Assembly (NCBI GenBank): GCA_947311765.1
Contig: CAMZLS010000036.1
Span: 1-64,000 of the forward strand
Source: an uncultured Helicobacteraceae bacterium
GTDB taxonomy: Bacteria > Campylobacterota > Campylobacteria > Campylobacterales > Sulfurimonadaceae
Direction of reading: 5' to 3'
DNA length: 64,000 nucleotides
The notes beneath the pieces are model-generated. The model was given only the letters and a program-made list of their open reading frames with translations. It was not told the DNA's origin and did not search any database. Shown here one piece after another: positions 15,706 through 25,004 of the stretch. Made by a program: the position numbers and the translations under genes. Numbering within the stretch: the stretch's first letter is position 1; every line of letters starts with the position of its first letter.

Positions 15706-17889
15706 TTGCGTGACGCACTCTTAATCACATTTTTTGGAATATTTTTTTATTTAGCATTGGCGACTATTTTAGGTAGTTCAGGTCTTATAGGTAGCTTTGG
15801 GTCTGCTTTTGCAGAGTTTAATCATCAAGTTTTTGGTTATCTCTCTTATGTTTATATTTTTGCGATGATGGCACCTTTAGTGTATTGGTATAGGAGTCGC
15901 AATTTTTCGCTTCGTAGCATAGAGGTTACTGTCGCATCTATTTTGCTTTTCTTCTCTTTTTTAATCTTGCAAGCGATATTGATAGAAAATAGTTTTAGAG
16001 GTATGATAGGCGCTAGTTTTGTGGATTTTATGACTCCTTATATCGGACTTTTTGGTGTGAGTGTTTTTTGGCTTATAGCCTCTTTGGTCTCTATTGTGAT
16101 GATTATAGATATGAGCATTGCTGAGATTTTAGAAAATGTAAAAAAACTATTTAGCTTTCAAAAATCTATAGTTGAAAATGAGAGACAAGGGCTTCATGAG
16201 TCATCTTACACACGACAGACAAGTAAGCCTGTAAGAAAAAAAATAAAAGCACAAGAAGTGAGCAGAGAAGTAGAAGTTCAAGCACCTGAAGTTCTCGAAA
16301 CAGCAGAGGAGATAAGTGAAGAAGTTGTAGAAAAAACACACGAAAAAGAAGAAGAAAAACCCCAAGAAAAAACGATTCTCTCTCTTTCAAAAAAAGTCAA
16401 AGAAAATAAACAGACTATTGTGGTTGAGGAACTCGAAGAAAACAAAAAGCTCCTTGATCAAATAGACACAGGTAAGACAGAGAAGCCTAAAAACTTTAAA
16501 CTTCCTAAGGTTGATTTTTTGCAAAAGCCTCCAAAGCAGAAAAATACAGTTGATGAGAGTGAACTAGACGATAAAATAAAAGATTTGATTGATAAGCTTG
16601 CACATTTTAAAATCGATGGTGATGTAGTACGAACCTACGCAGGCCCAGTTGTTTCAACTTTTGAATTTAAACCTGCTGCTAACATAAAAGTCTCTAAAAT
16701 TTTAAATCTTCAAGATGATCTTGCCATGGCATTAAGAGCAGAAACTATCCGTATTCAAGCGCCTATTCCTGGCAAAGATGTGGTTGGAATAGAGATTCCA
16801 AACCGAGCGGTAGAGACTATCTATTTACGAGAGATTTTTGAAGATAAACTTTTTAAAGAGGCATCTTCTGCACTGACTATTGCCTTGGGTAAAGATATTG
16901 TAGGGAAGCCTTTTCTTACTGACATGAAAAAGCTTCCTCACTTACTTATTGCAGGAACAACAGGAAGTGGGAAGAGTGTGGGCATCAATGCCATGATTTT
17001 AAGTCTTTTGTATCGCAACTCACCTGATCAGTTGCGTTTGTTGATGATTGACCCTAAGATGCTTGAATTTTCTACTTATAATGACATTCCGCATCTTCTT
17101 ACTCCGGTTATCACAAAACCAAAACAAGCAATTGTAGCTCTTAATAATATGGTTTTAGAGATGGAGCGTCGCTATGAATTAATGGCAGAGACACGCACTA
17201 AAAATATAGAAAATTACAATGAAAAAATGAAAAAAGAGGGTGGAGAAAACTTTCCTTATATAGTCGTTATTATTGATGAGTTGGCTGATTTGATGATGAC
17301 AAGTGGCAAGGATGTTGAACTCTCTATCGCACGTTTAGCACAAAAAGCAAGAGCATCAGGAATTCACTTGATAGTTGCTACGCAGAGACCATCTGTAGAT
17401 GTGGTTACAGGGCTTATTAAAGCAAACTTGCCTTCTCGTATCTCTTATAGGGTAGGGCAGAAGATAGATTCTAAAATTATTTTAGACCAGATGGGTGCAG
17501 AGTCACTGCTTGGTCGTGGTGATATGCTCTTTACGCCTCCAGGGTCACCTGCACTTGTAAGACTCCATGCTCCGTGGGCAACAGAAGAAGAGATTGAAGA
17601 AATTGTTGAATTTATAAAATCACAACGCGAGCCCAACTATGATAAAAGTTTTTTATATGAAGAGAATGAAACTTCTCAATCAGGAGAGCTCAAAGATATG
17701 AATGAACCTCTTGATGAGCTTTTTGAGGAGGCAAAAGTTATCGTTCTTACTGATAAAAAAACATCAATCTCTTATCTACAAAGAAAATTACAAATAGGCT
17801 ATAACCGTTCTGCGCGTATTATTGAGCAATTAGAGCTTCAAGGTGTCCTCTCCGCCCCTAATGCAAAAGGAAATAGAGAGATTCTCTAA
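15706..17889 (+). CDS. ftsK: DNA translocase FtsK
   Basis: The 727-residue protein has about four N-terminal membrane segments (to about residue 145), a charged Glu/Lys linker and the motor domain with Walker A GTTGSGKSVGINAMI and Walker B VVIIDELADLMM, plus the ATQRPS segment. It ends in the winged-helix gamma domain (SISYLQRKLQIGYNRSARIIEQLELQGVLS) that reads DNA polarity and contacts XerD. It anchors at the septum and pumps chromosome ends during division. The start is TTG at 15706: AAGGA of the overlapping TTACATGTAAGGA sequence provides the ribosome binding site. An ATG start is not available at a sensible place. Confidence 0.93.
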   Translation: MRDALLITFFGIFFYLALATILGSSGLIGSFGSAFAEFNHQVFGYLSYVYIFAMMAPLVYWYRSRNFSLRSIEVTVASILLFFSFLILQAILIENSFRGMIGASFVDFMTPYIGLFGVSVFWLIASLVSIVMIIDMSIAEILENVKKLFSFQKSIVENERQGLHESSYTRQTSKPVRKKIKAQEVSREVEVQAPEVLETAEEISEEVVEKTHEKEEEKPQEKTILSLSKKVKENKQTIVVEELEENKKLLDQIDTGKTEKPKNFKLPKVDFLQKPPKQKNTVDESELDDKIKDLIDKLAHFKIDGDVVRTYAGPVVSTFEFKPAANIKVSKILNLQDDLAMALRAETIRIQAPIPGKDVVGIEIPNRAVETIYLREIFEDKLFKEASSALTIALGKDIVGKPFLTDMKKLPHLLIAGTTGSGKSVGINAMILSLLYRNSPDQLRLLMIDPKMLEFSTYNDIPHLLTPVITKPKQAIVALNNMVLEMERRYELMAETRTKNIENYNEKMKKEGGENFPYIVVIIDELADLMMTSGKDVELSIARLAQKARASGIHLIVATQRPSVDVVTGLIKANLPSRISYRVGQKIDSKIILDQMGAESLLGRGDMLFTPPGSPALVRLHAPWATEEEIEEIVEFIKSQREPNYDKSFLYEENETSQSGELKDMNEPLDELFEEAKVIVLTDKKTSISYLQRKLQIGYNRSARIIEQLELQGVLSAPNAKGNREIL

Positions 17890-18043
17890 ACCCTTACATG
17901 TAAAGGGTAGCTCTAAAGAGTGTTACAAATATATACATAAAAAACGATATAAATCATTTCTTTGTGCAATAATGTAACACTTGAGCAATATTCCAAACTT
18001 CTTTTAGTTATACTCACGGATAAATTAAATTGCAGGAGTCATT
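17890..18043 (+). promoter_or_regulatory. ftsK-acnB spacer: palindrome, inverted repeat and acnB promoter
   Basis: A TTACATGTAA at 17894 is extended to a CCCTT...AAGGG dyad. AGTGTTACA (17919-17927) and TGTAACACT (17973-17981) are perfect inverted arms 45 bp apart. TATACT at 18009-18014 is a likely -10 for acnB, and GCAGGAG at 18032-18038 is its ribosome binding site. The paired arms may be an operator for aconitase control. Confidence 0.5.
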
Positions 18044-20629
18044 ATGGCTTTTTTAGAAGATTATAAAGCACACATTGCTGAGCGCGAAACTTTAGGCGTT
18101 CCACCACTACCACTTTCAGCTGAACAGACAGCAGAAGTAATTGAGTTAATCAAAGCGGATTGCACTGATGAGTTGCTAGATTTATTGATAAATCGTGTAC
18201 CACCTGGTGTTGATGATGCAGCTTATGTAAAAGCAGCATTTTTAAATGATGTAGCAACAGAAAATGTCACTGTTGAGGCTATTTCTCCTGAAAAAGCAGT
18301 TGAGATGTTAGGTATGATGCTTGGTGGTTATAATGTTAAACCGATGATTGATGCCCTCTCATCTTCAAATGAAGCTGTTGTAAAAGAGGCAGTGACTGCT
18401 CTTAAGAAAACGCTTCTTGTTTATGATGCATTTAATGATGTAGAAGTGCTTCATAAGGCTGAAAATACAGCTGCAACTGAAGTGATGACTTCATGGGCAA
18501 ATGCTGAGTGGTTTACACATAAACCAGAGCTGGCAGAGGAGATTACTGTTACAGTATATAAAGTACCAGGCGAAACAAATACTGATGATTTATCTCCTGC
18601 TTCAGAGGCTTTCACTCGTTCAGATATTCCTTTACATGCAAATTCATTTCTTGTAAACAAGATGGAAAAACCCTTAGAAACTATTGCTGAGTTGAAGAAA
18701 AAAGGGCACCCAATCTCTTATGTTGGTGATGTTGTAGGAACTGGAAGTTCTCGTAAATCTGGTGTAAACTCCGTGCAATGGCATATGGGTGTAGATATTG
18801 ATGGTGTTCCAAATAAGCGTACTGGTGGGGTTGTTATGGGTGGCATTATCGCTCCTATTTTCTTTGCTACTTGTGAAGATTCAGGTGCACTTCCACTAGA
18901 GCTTGATGTTTCTAAAATGGAAACTGGCGATGTTGTCACTATCTACCCTTACAAAGGTGAGGCTCACAAAAATGGTGAGTGTATCGCTACTTTTAAACTC
19001 AATCCAAACACTATCACGGATGAAGTTCGTGCTGGTGGTCGTATTCCTCTAATCATTGGTCGTGGTTTGACTTCTAAGGCTCGCAGTGTGCTTGGCTTAG
19101 GTGCTTCAGATATATTTTTAACTGCTGAGCAACCTGCTGATACTGGTAAAGGTTTTACATTGGCACAGAAAATGGTTGGACGTGCTTCAGGTTTAACTGG
19201 TGTTCGTCCAGGTATGTATGTAGAGCCTGAAATGTCAACTGTAGGTTCTCAAGATACAACAGGTCCTATGACTCGTGATGAGATTAAAGAGCTTGCTGCT
19301 CTTGGTTTCAATGCCGACTTGGTAATGCAATCATTTTGTCATACAGCGGCATATCCAAAACCTACAGATGTTGTGATGCACCACAATTTACCTGATTTTA
19401 TCTCTAACCGTTCAGGTGTTGCGCTTCGTCCTGGTGATGGAGTTATCCACTCTTGGTTAAATAGAATGGTTCTTCCAGATACAGTAGGAACTGGTGCAGA
19501 TAGTCATACACGCTTCCCTATCGGAATCTCTTTTCCTGGTGGCTCTGGTGTTGTTGCCTTTGCTGGTGTTACAGGAAGCATGCCTTTAACTATGCCTGAG
19601 TCTGTTCTAGTAAGATTTAGTGGTGAAATGCAAGCTGGTATCACACTTCGTGACCTTGTAAATGCTATTCCTTATACGGCTATCCAAAAAGGGCTTTTAA
19701 CAGTTCCTAAAGCTGGTAAGAAAAATATCTTTGCTGGTCGTATTTTAGAGATTGAAGGTCTTCCTGATTTAAAAGCAGAACAGGCATTTGAGCTTTCTGA
19801 TGCTTCTGCTGAGCGTTCCGCTGCTGCATGTACCGTTCTTTTAAATACCGCTCCAGTTGAAGAGTACCTCAAATCAAATGTTGTTCTTTTGGAATCTATG
19901 ATCAAAGATGGCTACTCTGACAAAACTACAATTCAGCGTCGTATTGATAAGATGAACAAGTGGTTAGAAAATCCATCACTTATGAAACCAGATGCTGATG
20001 CTGAATATGCTGCGGTTATCGATATAGATATGAATGAAATTACTGAGCCAATCCTCGCTTGTCCTAATGATCCAGATAATGTAAAACTTTTAAGTGAAGT
20101 TGCTGGCACTAAAATAGATGAAGTATTCTTAGGCTCTTGTATGACAAATATCGGTCACTATAGAGCGGCTGGTGAAGTTATGCGTGGTGAGTCTGCTGTA
20201 AATGTTGAGAAGTTCTGGATTGTTCCACCAACGCGTATGGATGAGCAACAACTGATCAACGAAGGTTATTACGAAGTATTTAAGGCAATCGAAGCACATA
20301 CCGAAGTTCCAGGATGTTCACTATGCATGGGTAACCAAGCAAGTGCTCGCCCTGATTCTACAGTCTTTTCAACATCAACTCGTAACTTTGATAACCGTTT
20401 AGGAAAAGGAACTCAAGTCTATCTCGGTTCCGCTGAACTCGCTGCTGTATGTGCCAAACTTGGTCGCATCCCAACTCCAGCAGAGTACATGGATATCGTT
20501 CCTGCAAAAATAGCTGGAAAAGAGGCAGATATCTACAAATACCTTAACTTCAATGAAATCGAAGGCTATCGCCTAGAAGAGCGTAAAATCGCTGAAGAAA
20601 AATATGGAGTAACTGTTAAACCAGTATAA
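18044..20629 (+). CDS. acnB: Aconitate hydratase B
   Basis: The 861-residue protein matches bifunctional aconitase B: N-terminal HEAT-like domain, then swivel-domain [28 protein letters not shown], and the catalytic part with [32 protein letters not shown] and the iron-sulfur ligands in [16 protein letters not shown] and [11 protein letters not shown]. It interconverts citrate and isocitrate in the (oxidative or reductive) TCA cycle. Length is normal. It is preceded by its own promoter region and ends before a double palindrome. It contains no TTACATGTAA copy in 2.6 kb. Confidence 0.96.
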   Translation: MAFLEDYKAHIAERETLGVPPLPLSAEQTAEVIELIKADCTDELLDLLINRVPPGVDDAAYVKAAFLNDVATENVTVEAISPEKAVEMLGMMLGGYNVKPMIDALSSSNEAVVKEAVTALKKTLLVYDAFNDVEVLHKAENTAATEVMTSWANAEWFTHKPELAEEITVTVYKVPGETNTDDLSPASEAFTRSDIPLHANSFLVNKMEKPLETIAELKKKGHPISYVGDVVGTGSSRKSGVNSVQWHMGVDIDGVPNKRTGGVVMGGIIAPIFFATCEDSGALPLELDVSKMETGDVVTIYPYKGEAHKNGECIATFKLNPNTITDEVRAGGRIPLIIGRGLTSKARSVLGLGASDIFLTAEQPADTGKGFTLAQKMVGRASGLTGVRPGMYVEPEMSTVGSQDTTGPMTRDEIKELAALGFNADLVMQSFCHTAAYPKPTDVVMHHNLPDFISNRSGVALRPGDGVIHSWLNRMVLPDTVGTGADSHTRFPIGISFPGGSGVVAFAGVTGSMPLTMPESVLVRFSGEMQAGITLRDLVNAIPYTAIQKGLLTVPKAGKKNIFAGRILEIEGLPDLKAEQAFELSDASAERSAAACTVLLNTAPVEEYLKSNVVLLESMIKDGYSDKTTIQRRIDKMNKWLENPSLMKPDADAEYAAVIDIDMNEITEPILACPNDPDNVKLLSEVAGTKIDEVFLGSCMTNIGHYRAAGEVMRGESAVNVEKFWIVPPTRMDEQQLINEGYYEVFKAIEAHTEVPGCSLCMGNQASARPDSTVFSTSTRNFDNRLGKGTQVYLGSAELAAVCAKLGRIPTPAEYMDIVPAKIAGKEADIYKYLNFNEIEGYRLEERKIAEEKYGVTVKPV

Positions 20630-20638
20630 TCCTCCCTC

Positions 20639-20668
20639 TTACATGTAAGCATAGAAGCTTACATGTAA
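20639..20668. repeat. Paired TTACATGTAA palindromes after acnB
   Basis: Exact copies at 20639-20648 and 20659-20668 are separated by 10 bp. As each copy is its own reverse complement, an acnB transcript could fold them together into one hairpin or singly into two. It begins 10 bp after the acnB stop. It may double as a transcription end, but no T run follows. Confidence 0.7.
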
Positions 20669-20670
20669 AT

Positions 20671-21065
20671 CTTCTCTTATTTACGGAAATCACAATATGC
20701 TATAATCCAATAATTCTACAAAGTTCAAATGATATGATTTGATGAGGAATATATGCTATAATTCAATAATTCAAAATAAGATATAACACGACTACAGAGG
20801 TGTTGATGGAGATATTTTATAAGAATTTAGAATATTTCTTAGAATATGATAAATCATGATTGTATCGTAAATTTACTGGCACTATATACATAAAATAATA
20901 GTGACAAATATGGTGTCGAAAATAGTGGTATGTTTGTTCCGATAATAATGATAAAATTGGACTTTATTTGAAGAATTATGATAACATAGAAAAGCCTAAA
21001 AAGCATTTAAAGCAGGGAAATTTAGGCGATTTGATATAATTTAATAAAATAGAAAAGGTGTAAAT
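20671..21065. other. Intergenic region with a 22-bp direct repeat and gene debris
   Basis: Two 22-bp copies of an ATATGCTATAAT-type sequence lie at 20695-20716 and 20751-20772 (21 of 22 identical); each has a TATAAT-like core. A short frame MEIFYKNLEYFLEYDKS begins at 20806. From 20941 to 21039 a frame reads DNNDKIGLYLKNYDN.. KHLKQGNLGDLI before a stop, and just upstream in another frame DKYGVENSGMFV. These look like frame-shifted pieces of one lost gene that I cannot name. The stretch otherwise holds stop codons in all frames. Confidence 0.45.
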
Positions 21066-21500
21066 ATGGAGTGTGAATTTCCAACAATTAATAGTAATCC
21101 AAAAGAGATAAAAGCGATATTTGATTCAGTAAAAACGATAGCAGTTTTAGGTCTTTCTCCAGATGCAAGTAAAGATAGCCATATGGTGGCTAAGTATCTC
21201 AAAGAGGCAGGATATACAATTATTCCTGTCTATCCTAAAGAAGATGAGATTTTAGGTGAAAAAGTCTATCGTTCACTTGCAGAAATTCCTTTTGCAGTAG
21301 ATATGGTTAATATCTTTAGAAAACCAGCTGCGCTTGACGCAATCGCTGATGCGTGCGTAAAACGTGAGGATGTAAAAGTTTTTTGGTCACAAAAGGGTAT
21401 TGTCAATAATGAAGCGTCGAAAAAAGCTGAAAAAGCAGGGATGAAAGTTGTTCAAAATCACTGTAGCATGATAGAGTATCGCGAACTTTTTAAATGTTAA
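21066..21500 (+). CDS. CoA-binding protein (YccU-like)
   Basis: The 144-residue protein is a single Rossmann-type CoA_binding domain: TIAVLGLSPDASKDSHMVAKYLKEAGYTIIPVYP near the start and EAGMKVVQNHCSMIEY-like sequence at the end. Such proteins bind CoA; the role is unclear. The last codons overlap the start of ilvA by 7 bp, so the genes are co-transcribed. Ribosome binding site AAAGG at 21054. Confidence 0.85.
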   Translation: MECEFPTINSNPKEIKAIFDSVKTIAVLGLSPDASKDSHMVAKYLKEAGYTIIPVYPKEDEILGEKVYRSLAEIPFAVDMVNIFRKPAALDAIADACVKREDVKVFWSQKGIVNNEASKKAEKAGMKVVQNHCSMIEYRELFKC

Positions 21501-22705
21501 ATCTTCAGAGTATTCAAGAAGCGCGTGAACGTATTAGCACTATTATAAATAATACTCCTTACTCTTTCGCTCCTTATCTTAGTGAGTTAAGTGGTGTTAA
21601 TGTTTCTTTAAAAAAAGAGAACTTGCAAGCTACGGGAGCATTTAAGCTTCGAGGTGCATATAACCGTATCGCATTACTATCTAAGACTGAAAAAGCCTCG
21701 GGTGTTGTGGCAGCAAGTGCAGGAAATCATGCTCAAGGTGTTGCTTATTCGGCAGCACATTTTGGAATAAAAGCAGTTATAGTTATGCCAGAATCAACAC
21801 CACTTACAAAGGTGAATGGTGTGAAGTATTTCGGAGCAGAAGTTATTCTTCATGGAGCAAGCTATGATGATGCATATGCCTTTGCAAAAGCGTATGAAAA
21901 ACAAAATGGCATGGTTTTCGTACACCCTTTTGAAGATGATGATGTTATCTCAGGGCAGGGAACTATTGCCTTGGATATATTAGAGCAAGCCAAGAAGTTA
22001 GATGCTATCCTAGTGCCTGTTGGTGGTGGTGGTTTGATTTCAGGTATTGCCCTAGCGGTTAAAAGTATAAAACCAGATATTAAGATTATCGGTGTGAGCG
22101 CTTCAGGTGCTCCAGCGCTCAAAAACTCCTATGAGCTTCAATCAGCGGTAGATTCGACATCTGTGTGTACTATTGCCGATGGTATTGCAGTAAGAGATAC
22201 ATCTGCTAAAACTTTAGAGTATATTTTAAAATATGTTGATGAGTTTATCTGTGTAGATGATGAAGAGATTGCGAGTGCTATTTTGTTTTTGCTAGAGAAG
22301 CAAAAACTTGTTGTTGAAGGAGCGGGCGCCGTAGGTGTTGCTGCTTTAATGCATCATAAACTTCCCTTATTAAAGGGTAAAAATGTAGCGGTTGTTTTAA
22401 GTGGCGGTAATGTTGATGTAACGCTTCTGTCAGTCATAATCGAAAAAGGTATGATTAAATCAAGCCGTAAAATGAAACTTGTGGTTACGCTTGTGGATAA
22501 ACCTGGCTCATTAATGCATTTAACAGAGCTTTTAAGAGAATTAAGTGCTAATATCGTACATATTGCTTATGATAGAACCTCAACAGATTTAGATTATGGG
22601 GATGCAAATGTCACTATACATCTTGAAACGAAGGGTGAAGAGCATCAAAATCAGATTCGTGGTCTCTTGGAGACGCATGGATACTTAAGTAGTGAGTACC
22701 GTTAA
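21494..22705 (+). CDS. ilvA: Threonine ammonia-lyase (threonine dehydratase) with ACT domain
   Basis: The 403-residue protein is a fold type II PLP enzyme: FKLRGAYNR carries the Schiff-base Lys, SAGNHAQGVAYSA binds the substrate and the phosphate loop is VGGGGLISG. The C-terminal 70 residues (LVVTLVDKPGSLMHLTELLREL) form a single ACT domain, as in the shorter ilvA/tdcB-like class. It makes 2-oxobutyrate for isoleucine; ilvB and ilvH lie downstream after one intervening gene. It overlaps both neighbours (7 bp and 1 bp). Confidence 0.92.
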   Translation: MLNLQSIQEARERISTIINNTPYSFAPYLSELSGVNVSLKKENLQATGAFKLRGAYNRIALLSKTEKASGVVAASAGNHAQGVAYSAAHFGIKAVIVMPESTPLTKVNGVKYFGAEVILHGASYDDAYAFAKAYEKQNGMVFVHPFEDDDVISGQGTIALDILEQAKKLDAILVPVGGGGLISGIALAVKSIKPDIKIIGVSASGAPALKNSYELQSAVDSTSVCTIADGIAVRDTSAKTLEYILKYVDEFICVDDEEIASAILFLLEKQKLVVEGAGAVGVAALMHHKLPLLKGKNVAVVLSGGNVDVTLLSVIIEKGMIKSSRKMKLVVTLVDKPGSLMHLTELLRELSANIVHIAYDRTSTDLDYGDANVTIHLETKGEEHQNQIRGLLETHGYLSSEYR

Positions 22706-24843
22706 TGCAAACAGTCAAATCCTTTAATATAAAATTTCCCGTAATACTTTTAAAAGTGTTAAATAATGGTGCTTTAGCGGTGATTGATTCGCACACATCA
22801 CTAAGACTTATTGACATGAAAACTTATAAAATCATTGGTGGATTTAAGACAAATATCAAGCATGAGCGTCTAGTAGGTACTCATGTAGATATTGCTCAAG
22901 GTGGTGGTGTCTGTGCAAGTATAATTCCTGAGAGTAACAGTGCCGCACTTTTTTCTGTAGCAAAGAAAGGACTTTTATATAAGGTAAGTCGCCATCAAGG
23001 TGAAATAGAAAGTTTGTGTATAGATCCTAATGGACGTTATTTTGTTACGGGTGGACAAGATGGAAAAACTTTTGTCTGGTCACTTAAAACTGCGCGCCTC
23101 GCCTTTATGCTTCCTCCTTATGCAGATTATGTAACAACAATTGCGTTTGACGACAAAGGTCAGTGGTTGGCTACTGGAAGTTTTGATAAAACGCTTACTG
23201 TTTTAAATATTGCCACTATGAAAAAACCTTTAAAATTAAGGGCTCATTCTGATTCTATTATAAAATTGATGTTTCTACCATCATTTCGCCTTCTGAGTGT
23301 GGATAAAAATGGTGGTATTCTTGCTTGGGATATTCGAAATGGAAAAATATTAAAGCGTTTTACAAAAGTAAATGATACGGTTACTGATATTACTGTCAGT
23401 CATGAATATAAATTTTTGTTTGTAGGAACAAAATTAGGATATGTTGCACTCTATGACTTAGAAACCTATGAGCTTCTCACTCAAAAATATCTTAAAAGTA
23501 AAGAGATGATTACCTCTCTTGGTTTTATAGAAAATGATTTTCGTTTAGCCATAGGAACTGTAGATGGCAATGTAGATATCTACTCTCTTTTTGGTGATCA
23601 AGAAGCCTACTTAGATATGATTAGAGCGCAAGAGTATAAGAGTTTTTACGAGGCAGTTGAGGATAATCCAATATTAATGTATTCTCAGGCTTATATCGCA
23701 ATGGAGCGTCTTTGGGAGGCGACTTTGACGAAGGCAAAAGCCTTACTCTCTTCTTCTCAAAAAGAGACAGCAGTTAAAATATTAGAACCATTTAAGAGCG
23801 TCCCTAGAAAAGCTAAATTTATTAACCAAATCATACGAGATTTTGATCAATATGCTATCTTTCAAAAATATGTTGAAGAGAAACGTTTTCCTCTTGCTTG
23901 TTCAATGGCGCAAAAGTATGAGATATTTCAGGATTCAGAAGCATATAAAAAGATGCAAAAACATTGGAAGCTCTCTTTTTTGAAAGCTCAAGAGCTTATT
24001 TTAAGTAAAAATGGCGAGGAGCAAGCTCGCCAAATATTAGCTCCATTTCGCGGAATATCTGAAAAAGCAGCGCTGATTGGTGAACTTTTTGCACAGCAGA
24101 AGATGTTTCTTTACTTCAAAAAGCTTATTGCTCAAAAAGAGTTTGTTAAAATGTTTGAGTTAGTGAAAAATCATTCATTTTTAAAAGAGTTCAATGAATA
24201 TCAAGCTGTTTTAGATTTTGCTGATAAAGTCTATGTTAAAGCTCAAAAAGCATATCTTGAGGCAGATTATATTACTGCTCAAAAACTTGTTGGAGTGATA
24301 AAAGATTTTCCTGATTTTGCTGAGGAAGCTCAAGAGATGGAGGATGCTATTAAGGCAAAACAACTTTTCTATGATGCTATACATGCAGGAAATCTTGTGA
24401 ATGCCTTTGCATATATGAGTAGCTATCCGCTTTTATATGAGACAAAAGAGGGTATAGAACTCGAAGAAGATTGGAGTAGAGTTGTAGATATCGCTATAAA
24501 ATATGCTGCCAAAGGTGATGCTATGAAAATCAAGGAGACTCTTGAGAGTTATCTTGATATTAATGCTAAGTATGAGGCTATGGCAAATTTTTTCCAGCAA
24601 TGTTATAATATTCAGTTAGAGCAAGCCTTGAAGAATGAGATGGATATAGAAACTATTGAAATAGGAATGCAAAATTATCTTCAAATGTTTGGAAATGATG
24701 ATTTTATACTCTATTATATAGACCGTTTTAATACTGCATATGAGAAAACTTTTACCCATGAAAATGAGTCTATTGGAGATATTACGCTCTGGACTCCAAA
24801 ACTTATTGTCTCTTCAATCTTATCCCTTAGACATCCTTTCTAG
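22705..24843 (+). CDS. WD40-repeat protein with helical C-terminal half
   Basis: In the 712-residue protein the first 300 residues form a beta-propeller of WD40-like repeats (GEIESLCIDPNGRYFVTGGQDGKTFVWSL; VTTIAFDDKGQWLATGSFDKTLTVLNI). The rest is helical, with repeated KAQ...L..A...IL.PF patterns suggestive of a TPR-like solenoid. I see no signal peptide or catalytic motif. It begins on the last base of the ilvA stop and probably belongs to that operon. Similar proteins exist in other Campylobacterota, with unknown role. It probably acts as a cytoplasmic scaffold (inference). Confidence 0.8.
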   Translation: MQTVKSFNIKFPVILLKVLNNGALAVIDSHTSLRLIDMKTYKIIGGFKTNIKHERLVGTHVDIAQGGGVCASIIPESNSAALFSVAKKGLLYKVSRHQGEIESLCIDPNGRYFVTGGQDGKTFVWSLKTARLAFMLPPYADYVTTIAFDDKGQWLATGSFDKTLTVLNIATMKKPLKLRAHSDSIIKLMFLPSFRLLSVDKNGGILAWDIRNGKILKRFTKVNDTVTDITVSHEYKFLFVGTKLGYVALYDLETYELLTQKYLKSKEMITSLGFIENDFRLAIGTVDGNVDIYSLFGDQEAYLDMIRAQEYKSFYEAVEDNPILMYSQAYIAMERLWEATLTKAKALLSSSQKETAVKILEPFKSVPRKAKFINQIIRDFDQYAIFQKYVEEKRFPLACSMAQKYEIFQDSEAYKKMQKHWKLSFLKAQELILSKNGEEQARQILAPFRGISEKAALIGELFAQQKMFLYFKKLIAQKEFVKMFELVKNHSFLKEFNEYQAVLDFADKVYVKAQKAYLEADYITAQKLVGVIKDFPDFAEEAQEMEDAIKAKQLFYDAIHAGNLVNAFAYMSSYPLLYETKEGIELEEDWSRVVDIAIKYAAKGDAMKIKETLESYLDINAKYEAMANFFQQCYNIQLEQALKNEMDIETIEIGMQNYLQMFGNDDFILYYIDRFNTAYEKTFTHENESIGDITLWTPKLIVSSILSLRHPF

Positions 24844-24940
24844 CAGTGAGTCACTATGTGAAAAACATTAAGCGGTTTTCAGCCTTTGCAAATAAGGCTT
24901 TACATAGCTTAAATTTATCTTATACATAAAATTAATACCA

Positions 24941-24956
24941 TGTTTAACGTGAAACA
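24941..24956. promoter_or_regulatory. Candidate ParB-binding site (parS-like)
   Basis: TGTTTAACGTGAAACA differs from the widely conserved bacterial parS consensus TGTTTCACGTGAAACA at one position of 16. It lies in the non-coding gap between the WD40 gene and ilvB, 15 bp before a TATAAT box. parS sites seed ParB spreading near the replication origin. It could instead be an operator for ilvB; parA and parB are not in this window. Confidence 0.55.
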
Positions 24957-24970
24957 TAGCTCTTTTTAAC

Positions 24971-25000
24971 TATAATAGTCGACATTTTCTAAGAGGAGAC
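24971..25000 (+). promoter_or_regulatory. ilvB promoter and ribosome binding site
   Basis: TATAAT at 24971-24976 is a perfect -10 box; AAGAGGAGA at 24991-24999 is the ribosome binding site before the ATG at 25005. The 160-bp gap 24844-25004 shows no leader peptide or attenuator that I can see. Confidence 0.6.
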
Positions 25001-25004
25001 ACTC

